The notes beneath the pieces were generated by a model. That model made no database searches. It worked only from the letters and a program-made list of their open reading frames with translations, and was not told the DNA's origin. A stretch of 64,000 nucleotides of DNA from Anaspis maculata (lineage: Eukaryota; Arthropoda; Insecta; Coleoptera; Scraptiidae). Shown here piece after piece: positions 34,081 to 45,721 of the stretch. Numbering within the stretch: the stretch's first letter is position 1; every line of letters begins with the position of its first letter. Made by a program: the position numbers and the translations under genes. The DNA is taken from positions 102,268,836-102,332,835 of the forward strand of contig OX421962.1 in the NCBI GenBank assembly GCA_949128115.1. The letters are read 5' to 3'.

Positions 34081-34583
34081 CCTTCTGCTCAGTTGTCAAC
34101 TTCAGACAACGCGAAGCTTTTTTGTTCATTTCACTTGGTTCAATTACTGAACATAAATTCCGAACTTTTTTTCACCCTTTTCAGGTAGATCAGTATGCTC
34201 ACTGAAAGACCTTTGTCCTCCCTGAAGTATTCCATGTTGCTTTGTATAGTGTAAATAGTTGAGCTCGGGTTCCTAGGTTATTTGGTGTTAGGATTAGGTT
34301 TAGTTTAGCATTGAGGAGTGATTGAGAGGGAGTGAACCAAGAAAAAATTCCAAAAACTCAAGAGATGACTAACTGAGGTGTTGGAATTGATCGTACGGCT
34401 CACCGTCCTATTTTTGCTCGCAGGAAAGGAGTGGTGTAGCAGTTTCATTTTTGCACATCTCCGCAATAAAATCCGCAAACATTTTTCACGGTACTGTTTC
34501 AATAAAATTAAATGGAGGAATAAAACAAATGAACGATTCCATTCGGTAGCGTCATATAATTTGAGTGATAACATTTCAAAATC

Positions 34584-37261
34584 TAAGGCTAAATTGGTGT
34601 TTGAATCGAGGAGAAGAGACCGCTATGTCACTCGACATAACCTCACATTCGGCATTACTGCGTTTGTTGCCGCTTTTTGTAGTACAGACCTGGCCTGAAA
34701 CACACGGGCTTCAGCTGACACAACGATATCACGCGGTTCATACTTCACCTTCGTTATTTTTTGTCAATTCATCGCCAGTATTCTCTCACAATTTCGTTTT
34801 TTTTTTCTGTTGTGACGTTTCATTAGCTGACAGTGCATTACTAGGGCTTCACCCATAGGATGTTTTTTAAAAAATATTTCAATAAATAGCGAGAAATCGG
34901 GAATAGACCTATTTCTTTTTCACGCCCATTTTGCCTCCTATTTCCGCTTATTGGCGGAATTTGCCTCACATTCTCCCGTAGCAACTCTGTCGGTGTCAGT
35001 GACTTTCTACTTCTCATTACCCCTGACAACGACATGTTACAATTTGTCATCAGTTGTCAGTAGAGCAGAACCAAAATGTGGAGCAAAAGTCTTGCCACGA
35101 TGCAAACCTACAGACTTGACAACGCTTCACTTGTTTATAAGTGTAAGCATCAAATGACGGGGAACCAGCGTAATAAGGAGTTGAAGTATAGTGCGGAAGG
35201 ATATTTTGGAGACGTACTTGTGAATAATCTGAAGGTAGAAGTGAAGTGCTGCAGGAGCCAGAAAAGGGAACAAGCTCTTCAAGAAAATGTTTGGAACAGC
35301 ATTTGTTCCCAGTGTCTTCTTTGTACCAATCAATCACTGATGAATAGAAATCTTTTGCTCTGATGTGCCCCGTGAGACACCTAAGATTGAAGAAATATTG
35401 AGGTTTTATTGTGAAGTTATCTACAGTAATCGCCAAATAGGAAGGTGAGGTAGCATTCCCAGCACTTTGAACGGTGATCTAGGCGCCCCCTTTTTGGCCT
35501 CACAAGTACAACTTGTAAAACAGCTGAAGTTGTTTCGTTAGCCTTCAAATTCTTCCTGATGCCGGCATCGTGTCTTCCAGTGGCGGCCATCCATTTATTT
35601 CGCTTATTTTCGTCGGCAGGAAAACCGTGGAATGCAACATTTGGGGGAAATGCTGTCTTGGACTTTGTGCGGACAACTTTTCACACAACATACGCGCATT
35701 TTTCGAATTGTTCGATCAGTGTAGCGACACGACATATGTTACAGTCATAGTGACAGTGACAATTCTAATTTATTGTGACAGTATCGCCTTCCTCGAATTT
35801 CGCACCTAATAATTGAAGGCGTTTAATTGGCCAGGGGTGTGGCTTAAAATTATTCATCCTTGTCTGAACGTCTCTGTTCCCCATAAGAAATAGGTCTTTG
35901 TACGCCGGATTGGCGCCAGAAATAAATTTTGCTGCAAAAATCCAAGTGCATCGGAAATCCCCGCCTTGTTCTACCGAAATAAACAAACTGAGCTTTCTGA
36001 GTTTCTAACGCACGAAATTCGAAAAACTCAAAGCTCGCTGCAAACCAAGTGGTGTCCCCAACGTGGGGCCGCAATCGACCAAATCTCCGGAAATTTCCTC
36101 ATCTCTGCCCACTCAGCTTGCCAGGTGGTCAACCCCTCGGTTATTTGCCTTCCGCGTACAGTAAGTTTATTGGATAACAGTAAAGAAGTCTGCACAACGT
36201 CGATTCGTACCCTAATAAACCACTCGGTTGTCTAATTAAATTATTCTAATGAGCTGAGCACAATTCGTGGGTGCCCCATTTATTTTTAGGGGACATTGCC
36301 ATGGGGGCGGCAATGACTCCCAGTGACTCACCGCCAATATTTAAATCTGGCGATAAGCCGGGATGACGTAATCTTGATACGATGCGACATATTGCCACCC
36401 CAAAAATAATCCCGAATTATTAACACCACCGGCGGCCTGTTTTGACTTCCAAGACTCATGCAAAAAGCTAGGCAAAATTTTTAATGCACTTGATTATTAA
36501 AATGTTCATATGGATGGATGCACATTGCACAGGTACCTACGTTATACCGCGAAATTTACGACGCCAATTTCCGCGCTCCACAGCCAACGTGTGGCGTTTC
36601 AAAACCGGCATGCCAAAAGTCGTGTGGCTGAATTTATTCGCAATTACCGCGCGAGCTGTTATTTCCATGCAATCAACTTGGGTATTGTGCAGATTTAAGA
36701 CTCCCGGGGTGAAAGACTTGAACCGGCTGAAGAAAAACCAGGTGTGTGTGTATATATGTGCCTGCAATTGGGAGCTTGTCTCGCGCGAATGGACGGTGAT
36801 GGCTTCAAATCCCATTGCCAGTGAAAATGTCGTAATGTTAAACTGTTTACTAGTTACTCTTCTCCTCTCAGACTTTTCCCTCATGGCCGGGAGTCTGGCT
36901 GGTGGATCGGTAATGGCACAAATCATTATGTGCTTTCCTGACACTCGAGTGCAGTTGGATGTTGGATGGATGGAAAGAGCGGATTGATTCGCATTGTTTA
37001 GTCTCTCGCCCTCGGGCTGGAGAGCGCCAAGCTCGATCGAACTGGCGTGCAGCAGGGGACGTGCACGTCTGCTGGTTCTCCGACTGCATTGTTTCAACCC
37101 TCCAGCACGTGTCAGGAATCCAACACTCATTAACTCCGTCTGGTTTGCTCTAGACGGTTTCCAACAATACCCTTCGGAATATATCGGATAGACTTTTTTA
37201 AAAGGACTTTCTCAAAAGACAGAATTTCATTTTCAACGCAAAAGCTTTTCATCAATGCTGC
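34584..37261. other. no gene supported
   Basis: Several overlapping frames on both strands occur: 35050-35436 minus with 128 codons, 36484-36987 plus with 167 codons, and 36537-37130 minus with 197 codons. I recognise no domain in any of them. In the 36.5-37.1 kb part both strands are open over the same bases, typical of chance openness in GC-richer DNA. Confidence 0.45.
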
Positions 37262-37371
37262 TGTAATGGACGTACCTGATTGTATTATTGTTCTCTCGTT
37301 AATTGTTAATTACCATGGTGTTATGATATGACTTTTTGACATTAAAAAATAGAAAAAAGACGGATTTTAAA
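37262..37371 (+). repeat. 5' LTR of the BEL/Pao element
   Basis: 110 bp, starting TGTAATGGACGTACCTGATT. It differs from the 3' LTR at five positions by eye, including the last base but one (AA here, CA in the 3' copy), so about 4-5 percent divergence since insertion. Confidence 0.92.
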
Positions 37372-37386
37372 TCGGTGCCGAAACCA
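37372..37386 (+). promoter_or_regulatory. primer-binding-site candidate
   Basis: TCGGTGCCGAAACC follows the LTR directly, in the place and general form (TGGTGCCGAAACC-like) of BEL primer sites complementary to a tRNA 3' end. The second base departs from the expected TGG, possibly a mutation. Confidence 0.5.
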
Positions 37387-37400
37387 GACTCACTCAAGCG

Positions 37401-38296
37401 ATGAAAGACACACTTCGCATTACTCGTAGTCAGAGTAAAAACAAGGGAAAATCACCTGGCCAACCCCGAGTCGCACTTTCCGAACCAGCGTATGCTTAGC
37501 CTGTTCATGATAACATCCCGCATTCAATAAGCCATATACCAAGTCGATGAGCTCGTCACTCAGAAAACGGAGGCTGGAGTTAGAAAAGCAATCACAATTA
37601 GATCAGCTTCAGAAGGAATTTGAGAAAAAAAAGCCAGAACGTCAAAAAGAACTGGAGCGATCAGCATTTGAACTTAAAAGAAAAGATATGGAAAGGCGGC
37701 GAGATACAAAAAGAAAACAGCTGGAGAGGCAGAGAAATTTGATTGAATTGGTAGCAGAAGTGGTGTCGTTGTCAGCCGTCAGCAGTCAGAAATCCAGATC
37801 AAGCTTGTGCGGAGCTGTCAGTAAGGAAGAAGTTTCGAATTCTAAAGTAGAACAATGGCTATGCTCAGTCAAGGAAGGAAGAGATTGCCACCAACCTCAG
37901 GAGATAACGGCAGCTGTGACTACTGCGATGCAGACACTTACTGATAACCTCAGAACAATAGCTACTGCGGTCACTAAACCAAAACTATCAACACAAACCG
38001 ACTCGACACTGCAAATCGTAGCAGACGATGCAGAAGTAGTCGCCAAGCACACAGGAACACACACGTCCAGAGTTCTGCTCAAAGTGTGCCCCCTCCGTTT
38101 GTATGGTCCGCACGGTCACGTCGATACGTTTGCGATGCTAGATGACGGTTCTACAATGACACTAATGGATGAAGACATTGCGAAAGAACTCGGATTGGAA
38201 GGCGAAGCAGCACCGTTCTCTACCTGTTGTACAGAACCTCAAGAAAAGTACACCTCCGAATACGTGGGCCATACGAAGAAAACATTTATGACATGA
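37401..38296 (+). pseudogene. BEL/Pao gag remnant fused to aspartic protease start
   Basis: An ATG at 37401 opens 33 codons (ITRSQSKNKGK...) that end at TAG. The main open frame, 249 codons, starts at 37547 in another phase. It begins with a highly charged, Glu/Lys/Arg-rich helical stretch (residues about 5-70, coiled-coil-like) typical of the N-terminal part of BEL Gag. The bulk of Gag and the zinc knuckles are absent. Near residue 170 the frame enters the retropepsin-like DUF1758 region: VLLKVCPLRLYG, then MLDDGSTMTLMD with the catalytic Asp-Asp-Gly-Ser word, then IAKELGLEG. It ends through a frameshift at about 38230-38290. In a live element this polyprotein forms the particle and matures Pol. 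Confidence 0.8.
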
Positions 38297-38934
38297 ACGA
38301 CGTCCATACAATGTTTAACCTAGATTTACCGAGACCGAGACAAAACGTTGACAGCGTCAAATTGACACGTACCTGGACACACCTCAACACAATCAACCAG
38401 CCGCTACCTGTAGCCTATGAAAGACCGTGTATATTAATCGGACAAGATCAATGTCAATTAATCCCACCGCGAAAGGTCATAGAAGGACCACCTAACGCAC
38501 CACTTCTTTCATGGACAAAGCTAGGTTGGAGTTTACACGGAAGAAATGGGGAATTCAGAGGAAGAAGGTATACAAATTTCACTCTGACATGCTGGAAGGA
38601 CGACGAACTCCACAAATTAGTCGAGGAATCATTTAAGATGGAAGACTTCGGCGTGAAAGCTACAGAAAAAATGAAAACGGAAGAAGAAGCACGATCCATC
38701 AAAATTTTGGAAGAAACCGTGAAGAAAATAGGAGAGAGATACGAAACAGGACTATTGTGGAGATCAGACGACTCTGTTTACTCCGAAAGCTACCAGAACG
38801 CAGTGGAACGACTTTGTGGAATTGAAAACAAAATGAGCAAGAATCCAATCCAGACTTCAAGACGGCCTACAATAGCAAACTTGACGAATATTTGGAAAAA
38901 GGGTACATTCAAAAGCTGAATGAAGAATAAGCGA
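38227..38934 (+). pseudogene. BEL/Pao pol remnant: protease C-terminal part and RT N-terminal part
   Basis: A second frame picks up the polyprotein (DVHTMFNLDLPRPRQNVD...). It reads ILIGQDQCQLIPPRK and WTKLGWSLHGR, the conserved end of the protease/linker in BEL elements. An acidic linker with WKDDELHKLVEESFKMEDFG follows, then KYDEYL/KGYIQKLNEE-like residues that introduce the reverse transcriptase. The annotated frame stops at 38919. The neighbouring phase carries KGYIQKLNEE and a TAA at 38928-38930. Contiguous with the upstream frame by shift only. Confidence 0.8.
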
Positions 38935-39548
38935 ACGTCTGTACGAATAGAACATTCTATTTACCACACTTTGGCGTTTTCAATCCAAATAAGCCAGGAA
39001 ATCTGAGGCTGGTATTTGATGCTGCTGCCAAGAGTCATGGAGTTTCTTTCAACGACTCGCAACGATTCTTATGGAGGAATAGAGAAACGGACAGAAAACC
39101 CGACGTTTATGTAATGAAAGCCATGACCTTTGGTGCAACCTGTTCTCCTGCAACAGCATTACATGTCGTGAATCTCAACGCGAGAAAACATTCTTCCACA
39201 TACCCTGAGGCAAGCGAATCAATTTTAACAAAAGAATACATGGATGACCTCTTAGATTCTGTCGACACTGAAGAGAAAGGGAAACAAAGAATAAAAGAAA
39301 TCATTGAAGCCCACAAGAATGCAGGCTTCGACATTATAAACTGGCTGTCGAATTCAAAAACAATCCTTCAAGACCTTCCAAATGACCTGAGAGCAAAAAC
39401 TGTGAAACAACTACAGCACGATTTAAGTCTGCCTACAGAACGAATTTTGGGCTTGTGGTGGAATGCAGATACAGACAAATTTATTATTGCTCCAAACTTG
39501 AAACAAACAAAGAATAAAACCTTCGAGTCGTCTATTAGTCCTAAATAG
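38935..39548 (+). pseudogene. BEL/Pao reverse-transcriptase remnant (YMDD box)
   Basis: From about 38931 the phase of 39114 reads FYLPHFGVFNPNKPG, then LRLVFDAAAKSHGVSFND, the first RT blocks (including one catalytic Asp region). It then jumps directly to RFLWRNRETDRKPDVYVM, AMTFGATCSPATA and EYMDDLLDSVDT. The catalytic box YMDD is at 39237-39248. Roughly 60-100 residues expected between FND and RFLWR are missing, so the active site could not form. The frame ends at TAG 39546-39548. The thumb/connection sequence (NWLSNSKTILQDLP...LGLWWNADTDKF) is well preserved. Confidence 0.85.
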
Positions 39549-39582
39549 TCGTTTATTAGTTCAGAGTATATGGCGTAGCAAA

Positions 39583-41031
39583 GTGACATGGGATCAAGTT
39601 ATTCCTACACAATTCTGTACAAGATGGTCAAGCTGGATAAATGAACTTGATGAACTCAGTAAGCAAAGAATCTCTCGCTGTTACATGTCAGGACTAATAA
39701 CGGCGAACGAACTCGAACGTCATACATTTGTCGACGGAAGCGAAGAAGCGTTTGCTGCCGTGGCCTATCTACGTCGCACGAGCGAAGAAAATGCTGACAC
39801 GGCGCTGGTGATGTCCAGAGCAAGAGTTGCACATGTAAAAAGTATCACCATCCCGAGAATGGAGTTACAGGCTGCTTTGTTGGGTTGCAGAATGTCAAAA
39901 ACTGTCTGCGAAGAGCTTGGAATTCCAATGGACAAACGCATATTCTGGTCAGATTCGAAAACCGTGTTACACTGGATAAAGGTAGACTATTCAAACTCTT
40001 ACAAACAATTCGTAACACATCGTATCGGCGAGATCAAAGACACGTCTTCTCCTAATGGCTGGATGTGGGTGCCAACTAAATTGAATGCTGCCGACGTCGC
40101 CACGAGACACAAGCAAAAGTTGACTCCTACCATACTTCGAAACTGGAAGAAAGGACCTGAGTTTTTGAGCTTGTCCAAATCTTCTTGGCCTGAGCAACCA
40201 GTATCATCGAAAAGTGATAACGACGTCGAAAGAAAAAAAGATTTCGTTGGAGTACACACACATAATGAACCTAACGTTATCCCGTTCGAAAAATTTTCAA
40301 AATGGAGCATGCTTGTTCGATGCACTGCTTGGGTTCTCAAATATATAATATGTACATTGAAATCAAGAGTACGTGACGAAACAAAAGTGACTTTGTGGAT
40401 AAAGACACCGAGTTATGAAGACATTTCTGAACTGACGCCAATTGAAACTCGCCAAGCTGAAAGCCTAATAATGAAGCTGCAACAGAACAAAACCTTCAGA
40501 GAAGAGAAGAAACTTCTTCAACACGGAAAACCATTATCCAAGTCAAGTCGATTATACAAACTGTCACCATTCATTGATACTGATGGACTCATGAGGATAT
40601 CGGGAAGAACCTTAAATTCACCTGAAGTAATGGACGATTAGAAATGCCCTATTATTATTGACGGGAAAGGCAACATTCCTGGATTGATGGTCAAAGATAT
40701 TCACGAAAAATGTTTCCATCAAGGAACGGAGACCGTCATAACAAAATTGAGAAGACGTTATTGGATGATCGGCATGAGAATGGCTATTAAGAATTCAAGA
40801 GCAAAATGGTTTAAAACAGTGGATCCGCCAAAAATCGATGAGCTGGTAATCATCGCGGATGATACAAGCCCCCGTAACACATGGCCTTTAGGCAGAATCT
40901 CGGCTACCTTCCAAGGCAAAGATGGACAAGTACGAGTCGTGGAGGTAACCACCAATAAGGTAATCTACAAGCGACCTATGACAAAAATCGTTCTTCTCCG
41001 GGAGGAGGAAGGATGTAATGGACGTACCTGA
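39583..41031 (+). pseudogene. BEL/Pao RNase H-like/Pao-peptidase region and integrase ends
   Basis: A 353-codon frame shows FVDGSEEAFAAVAYLR, then IPRMELQAALLG, RIFWSDSKTVLHWIK and KLNAADVATR. These are the acidic-residue blocks of the RNase H-like domain covered by the Pao retrotransposon peptidase family. A single in-frame TAG (40639-40641) separates it from the integrase zinc-binding part (IHEKCFHQGTETVITKLRRRYW, a partial H-H-C-C finger). The integrase catalytic core is deleted. The frame then resumes at VDPPKIDELVIIADD and NTWPLGRI, matching the DUF5641-like C-terminal domain of BEL integrases. The last codons run into the LTR. Without the core it cannot integrate DNA. Confidence 0.87.
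41000..41013 (+). promoter_or_regulatory. polypurine tract of the BEL/Pao element
   Basis: GGGAGGAGGAAGGA abuts the 3' LTR and would prime plus-strand synthesis. Confidence 0.8.
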
Positions 41032-41123
41032 TTGTATTATTGTTCTCTCGTTAATTGTCAATTACCATGGTGTTATGATATGACTTTTTGACAATAAAAA
41101 ATTGAAAAAAGACGAATTTTACA
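41014..41123 (+). repeat. 3' LTR of the BEL/Pao element
   Basis: 110 bp, TGTAATGG...TTTTACA, followed by the duplicated target GCTGC. It keeps the canonical TG...CA ends. Confidence 0.92.
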
Positions 41124-41128
41124 GCTGC

Positions 41129-43128
41129 TGTTTTAATCTGAGATTCGTCGGAAGTGGTTGGGGCAGAGAGTCAAGTGTGGTTGGATACCCACCTATATGC
41201 TTACCACTTTATATAGAGTCAAAGAGCGGTTATTGTTCAGGGTCCTCACACGCACGCAGGAACTCCTTCAGGTGGTGTGAATGCGAAATGTCCCTGTTCT
41301 CTTCAGAGAGTTTCACCTCGATCAATCAACGGAGCGACAGGAGACATGAGCGCGCGAGCAAGAGAGACGAGCCTGCCAGCGAGATGTCTCAATCCAAAAG
41401 CGAGTCTTGTTGGAAATTTATTTGAATTTAATTGAGTCGTACGGTGTGTTCGAATTGCTCGGTTTTTTATACGGAATGTTTACTCGGCGATCGAGATACG
41501 GCAATCTCGTTATCCAGCAAACGACAGCGAGACACTCTTTCTCCGCCATCGCAAACATTTCATCTGATATCTGTTCCAGCTTCCCAGCGGCCGCAAACTT
41601 AATCTCGAGCGAATTTCATCTCGTGCTGCTGCTCGGGGTTTATAATTACAGTTTCTCGATTTGTTGGCGGCCAATTAAGGGTCGCTATTAATTACCACAA
41701 GTTTACCGAACTTAATAATCCCCACGGATTATGTAAATAAGACACGGAACTAATTAGCAAGCATTTTTCAAACGAGCGCCATGTGAAAATATTCGGAATC
41801 TTAGAAGCGGATCATCGAGCTGAAGCAAATAAAACGCCACAGCTGGTTTTTTGCAAGTAGATTGTATGCTGTATGGAAACGCCAGGGTCTAGCTAGCTGA
41901 AAAATTTACTGGCAACCTCCCCCTGCGCGCGATTCAATCCACCGTCTCTATACCATGAATATTTTTTATCAAACTTCATACCGTATATATACAGTTCTTT
42001 GCGTTTTCCCCCCTTATGCCTTGTACTTCTCGGTTCTCAGTGTTTCGATTACAAGGGTGGCGCATAAACGGCACGGTAGGGAAACTCGTTTGTGAAAAGC
42101 CCCGCGGCATGGAAAAGAAAAAAAAAGAAACGCGGTGAAGAGTTGGCGGTAGTCTATGAGCTTGCATACATATACACTGTGCATATGAAACACAGCGCAA
42201 CCCTGGGATTGTGCTTGCTCGGTTCATTGCACATTGTCCTGCATAGAAATGAGTTTTTTACATTATTGAAACGTGGCTGGAAACGTCCATCTTGGTCGCG
42301 TATAGCAAGATTCGCAAGTCAAGGGCAAGTCCTACACCACCTAATCATAAATTGATCGAAAAGGTAAGCGAGATACGTGGTTTTGGCACGCATCCAAAAT
42401 CTTGAATTACGTCTGGCGTTTGATGAGACAATATTTCAATAATGCATCGCTCCAGTGCAATTTATATATAGATACACATGAATAATTCAACGGGTGTGTG
42501 TCTGTAAGTGGATAGTACTGTTGTTAGTCAATCCAGAACATTGCGCGGCATCTGATGCAATTCCAGAAATTACAGCATTAATTTCTCCAAAGCTCGCGAA
42601 AAAATCAAAAGCTATAAGGGAATGATAATGGAATTTTTTTGTTGGTCGGTGAAGTGGAACGGCAGTGAATAATTGATCGAAAATATCCAACGGAACGCCG
42701 TTGAATATTCAGCAGCGGTGAGTACCGAGAGCCGGTGTACTAGCGGTGGAACGATCAAAGTTTCAGGGAAAGCTCTTGGACGGTGAATTTTTCATCCTTT
42801 CCATAACAACGTGTGGTTCGAGCTCTGAGCCTACAAGTTTGTTTCCAACTTGCCCGAGCTTTTAAACGTGAAAAAAGCCTCGGAACTGTTCAAATGACTT
42901 GGAGAGGATAGATTTTGGTTGGACTGTTATTTGGATTATTTGAAAACGATTTTGTGAGAGCTTTGTAGCAGTTACCGGATCAAAAAAGTTTTGTGATCAA
43001 ATATCAATACATAGTCGAGTACACAGTTCTTTCAAACTTGACGTAGAAAATTGAACCGCAGTTAGAGCAATGTTCAAATGTGCCAGAAGAATGTTGAAAG
43101 TCTTTCAGAGAAAGCAGTTTTTTCATGT
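41129..43128. other. no gene seen
   Basis: Short frames only (up to 107 codons). No recognisable protein, repeat or RNA gene. Confidence 0.5.
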
Positions 43129-43720
43129 TTGTTACGAGGTGCGAGGCTCTCGTGCATTCGAGATCACAAGCAGTTCTTCAGGACCTTTCGAAATTACATG
43201 GGAGAATCAACGCGCTAGTAAAATACATCTACCCAATTGGCGGAGATGCCGCTCCAGAACATGCTGGTAGTACACGCCGAAGTGTTGGACTGTTCGGGAG
43301 TCGCCGTGAAGTCACATGCCGCGGTCAATGTGACATTACTGACATTTGCCGGAGAACCCGTGAAAAGTTCCGAAATAACAGCTTGAGTGTACGCATCGGT
43401 CATAAGCACCGATGGGCCGACCGACACAGTCTATTGGATTCAGAGCGACAACAGCGAGTAGTAATCGGCGATATACCCCAGCACGAATAACAATTGTCGT
43501 CTATTGAACCAAACGTTCTTCTTGGTTATAAAAGAACCCAACGCGAAATCCGCAACATGGTTTTGAATTGGTTCACTTCAGAGGGTAGTCATGAAACCCG
43601 AAAATTCGACCTCCTTCCAAAATGCATGGAAGAAAATTTGTGTGAGAATAAATCATATCATTTGTTTCTCAAAATTAGTATAAAAACCTCTTTACGGGTG
43701 CTTTTGAAGAAATGAATGAC
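43129..43720 (+). repeat. possible solo LTR, related to 62519-62960
   Basis: It starts TGTTACGAGGTGCGAGGCTC, similar to TTGTTACGGGCAGGGAGGCTC at 62519. About 80 bp inside, both share a block with CTAGTAA, ACATCT and CAATTGGCGGAGxTGC, ending near an AACATGC/AGCATGC word. A TATAAAA at about 43527 and TATATAA at 62784 lie near the middle of each. TGTTACG starts and an internal TATA fit Ty3/gypsy LTRs. The 3' border and any target duplication were not found, so this is tentative. Confidence 0.35.
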
Positions 43721-43803
43721 TCACCCTGTATTGTAAATAAATGTTCAAAACACATTCACAGTTTCAAAGAAAAAGGTGATACTTCTGAAAGTAGGCATGT
43801 ACT

Positions 43804-44403
43804 TATTATCCGTTTCACCCTTATTTGCCACTCAGCAAGCTATTGAAAATTCCAGTTAAGTTGGTATCCTTGAGACGCAAATGTGGTTTCACGCAGTGAA
43901 GGTTATGTAGCTCTGACATTGATATTCTGAAGATCGATTTTTTCAAAGCTGTCAAACCGACTTCTCACTAATATCACCACAATGATACCGTAATGACGCC
44001 GCGCCGTGGAGAAGAATTTGGGCCAGGGGTCTAGGCCCAAGGGAAGCGAGAAAAAAGCACAGGTGAATTAATTATTATTTGAAACTAAAACATGGATTGG
44101 TTGACTCCGAGTCAAACTTGAGCTGGGGGTAAAAGAACCGTAAGTTTTTACTTACCCCAAGAGCTAAAAGCTGTCCCATTCACCGTCATGTTTTCGGCCA
44201 TGTCTGACTGTAGGCGCTCAACGTGCTGAATATGCCGCAAACTTGTATTTTCGTTTGATGCGGGATGATTTGGCATCTTGAAAACTGATTTGACCTGACA
44301 TTGTCAAAACTTGTCAATAAACTGATAGTTTCGTCGGTATGCTAGACCTAACAAAACAATATCATGGCTTGCTGTGTGGCGAATAAGGGTGAAACGGATA
44401 ATA
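43804..44403. mobile_element. 600-bp MITE with TATTATCCGTTTCACCCTTATT ends
   Basis: The left end TATTATCCGTTTCACCCTTATT, with GCCACTCAGCAAGC after it, is complementary to GCTTGCTGTGTGGCGAATAAGGGTGAAACGGATAATA at the right. These are TIRs of about 37 bp. The interior does not pair as a whole and has no long frame. Confidence 0.8.
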
Positions 44404-44621
44404 CTTTTGTGATTGATCCATGAATTATCAATATATTTATTCTTATCAGCGGCGGGATGGGTGTAATGGGGCTCATGTTCTCATGTTAAAACGTTCTTTC
44501 ATGAAGTCCGTAGAAGCAGTCTTGGTCATTTTCTTGACGTGCTGCATAGTCAGCGACATCATGTTCGAACACCCTCTGAAATTAGCTTTCATGTATCTCA
44601 GACGGTAACCCTTACTAATCA

Positions 44622-44787
44622 AAGGTGAGTTCAGTCAGCTTATTTAGCCGCAAGTTTTAATTTTAGTCGTAAGCGCAGCATCGCTTATTGGCTGATCTGA
44701 GGGCTGGTTCATGACAGCCAATGAGCATTGCTGCGCTTATGACTAAAACTAAAACTTGCGGCTAAATAAGCTGACTTAACGCACCTT
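44622..44787. repeat. 166-bp palindromic MITE
   Basis: AAGGTGAGTTCAGTCAGCTTATTTAGCCGCAAGTTTTA pairs with its near-complement ending GCACCTT. The inner arms AGTCGTAAGCGCAGCA and TGCTGCGCTTATGACT pair too, with a centre near 44695-44715. Confidence 0.85.
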
Positions 44788-44799
44788 AAATACCTTGGT

Positions 44800-44870
44800 G
44801 CTTCGCACCTCGGACATCTTTTAAGGCTCTTATGCTAATGTATCCCTCGGTGCTCCGCACCTCGGCCACC
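44800..44870 (+). repeat. two short GGTGC-hairpins
   Basis: GGTGCTTCGCACCTCGG (near 44805) and GGTGCTCCGCACCTCGG (near 44844) are two copies of a 5-bp-stem hairpin with a 3-base loop, 38 bp apart. Function unknown. Confidence 0.6.
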
Positions 44871-45084
44871 AATATATAAACTATGACATTTTTACCCCCA
44901 CATCCCATGTATTTTCTTATAGAGGTTCATTTTGCAGATTTTTGACCAATTTGCTCAAGTGCGCATGCGCGGGCTGGGACGGGATCTGGTTGCGTAACTT
45001 TTTAGTGTTATCTTCGGTAACCAGGTGCACCATCAAAACTAGTATCAACGGTGAACGGCCATATTGGATGGACTGTTACCTGCC

Positions 45085-45178
45085 ACATGGGTCACTGGTC
45101 ACCTGTCAGCTGTCACCACTTGTCACATACGTCACCTGTTTACTGTCATCTGTCACATACGTTACTTGTCATCTGGGG
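45085..45178. repeat. imperfect TGTCAC-word cluster
   Basis: About ten occurrences of GTCAC/TGTCA with spacers of 3-10 bp, including two copies of TGTCACATACGT. Too irregular to be a satellite; probably local slippage. Confidence 0.6.
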
Positions 45179-45215
45179 CCTTATTTCTGGAGGGGAGCCT
45201 ACCTCCACTTCACTT

Positions 45216-45369
45216 ATTGGGGAGTTTGCGTGTACACGTACGTACGACGTAACGTAATTTTCAACGTGAAAATTGAGGAGTTTGTTGTTTGCAATTCCTC
45301 AGTTAGAGGGGATTTTTCACGTCTACTTTGCGTTACGTTGTACGTTCAGTAAGATCGCAAACTCCCTAT
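45216..45369. repeat. 154-bp palindromic element beside the piggyBac-type end
   Basis: ATTGGGGAGTTTGCG at the left pairs with CGCAAACTCCCTAT at the right. The subterminal ACGTAACG and CGTTACGT words, and TTCAACGTGAAAA with TTTTTCACGT, also pair. It ends 16 bp before the TTAA of the next element. Confidence 0.7.
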
Positions 45370-45721
45370 TACTGTAAAGATCGTCTTAACCTATTAGTGG
45401 GCAAAGTTATTTTTTTCAAAAAATATATGTTTTTCTATCATATTTAGGTGAAAGAGTCTTAAAAAAACACAGCAGAGGCAAAATTTTGAAAATCAATTGA
45501 TAGGTTTTTTTGTATTTTGGGCGTCCCTTATAAGGGACGCTGCTCATTGTGGATCAAGTTAGTGGCAAGTGAAAAAAAATATATACAATTGTAGAATGAA
45601 GAAGAGTATTTATTGAATAATATCAGTTATAATAGATGGGGTAATAGCAATAATTTATTTGGTCCTTTATTATCCTTGAAGCACTGCTTGGGGTGCAATC
45701 TCGATGAGAGGCCTAATTTTG

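Larger units (their letters stand above)
29641..34583. other. composite inverted repeat: two gypsy-type retroelement 3' halves, head to head
   Basis: The left outer block (29641-29810 then 31413-31985) is matched in inverted orientation by the right block (33855-34583). Both contain an integrase C-terminal region followed by a long AT-rich LTR-like segment sharing TTCCTAGGT, GTTTAGTTTAGCATT and GAACCAAGAAAAAATTC words. The left copy is on the minus strand, the right copy on the plus strand. The left LTR-like part is split by a 1.6-kb palindrome (29811-31412) and the right integrase by a 206-bp palindrome (33554-33759). Between the two integrase remnants lies about 0.9 kb of mixed sequence (32413-33309) with no clear identity. 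Confidence 0.7.
37262..41123 (+). mobile_element. BEL/Pao-type LTR retrotransposon, internally deleted
   Basis: It is bounded by two 110-bp LTRs that begin TGTAATGG and by a 5-bp target duplication GCTGC (37257-37261 and 41124-41128). Between them, in order, are a primer-site-like sequence, a gag remnant, a DUF1758-like aspartic protease, reverse transcriptase pieces with YMDD, an RNase H/Pao-peptidase region, an integrase zinc-binding remnant, a BEL-type C-terminal domain and a polypurine tract. The whole is 3.86 kb, whereas complete BEL/Pao elements are usually 5.5-9 kb. Most of gag, the centre of RT and the integrase core are missing. Frames change several times, so it is a dead copy that was complete enough at its ends to have been mobilised in trans. 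Confidence 0.93.

Noticed and set aside
36484..37130. Long frames on both strands (167 codons plus, 197 codons minus)
   Set aside because: Both strands are open over the same GC-richer DNA, no domain is recognisable in either, and no splice or promoter context supports a gene.
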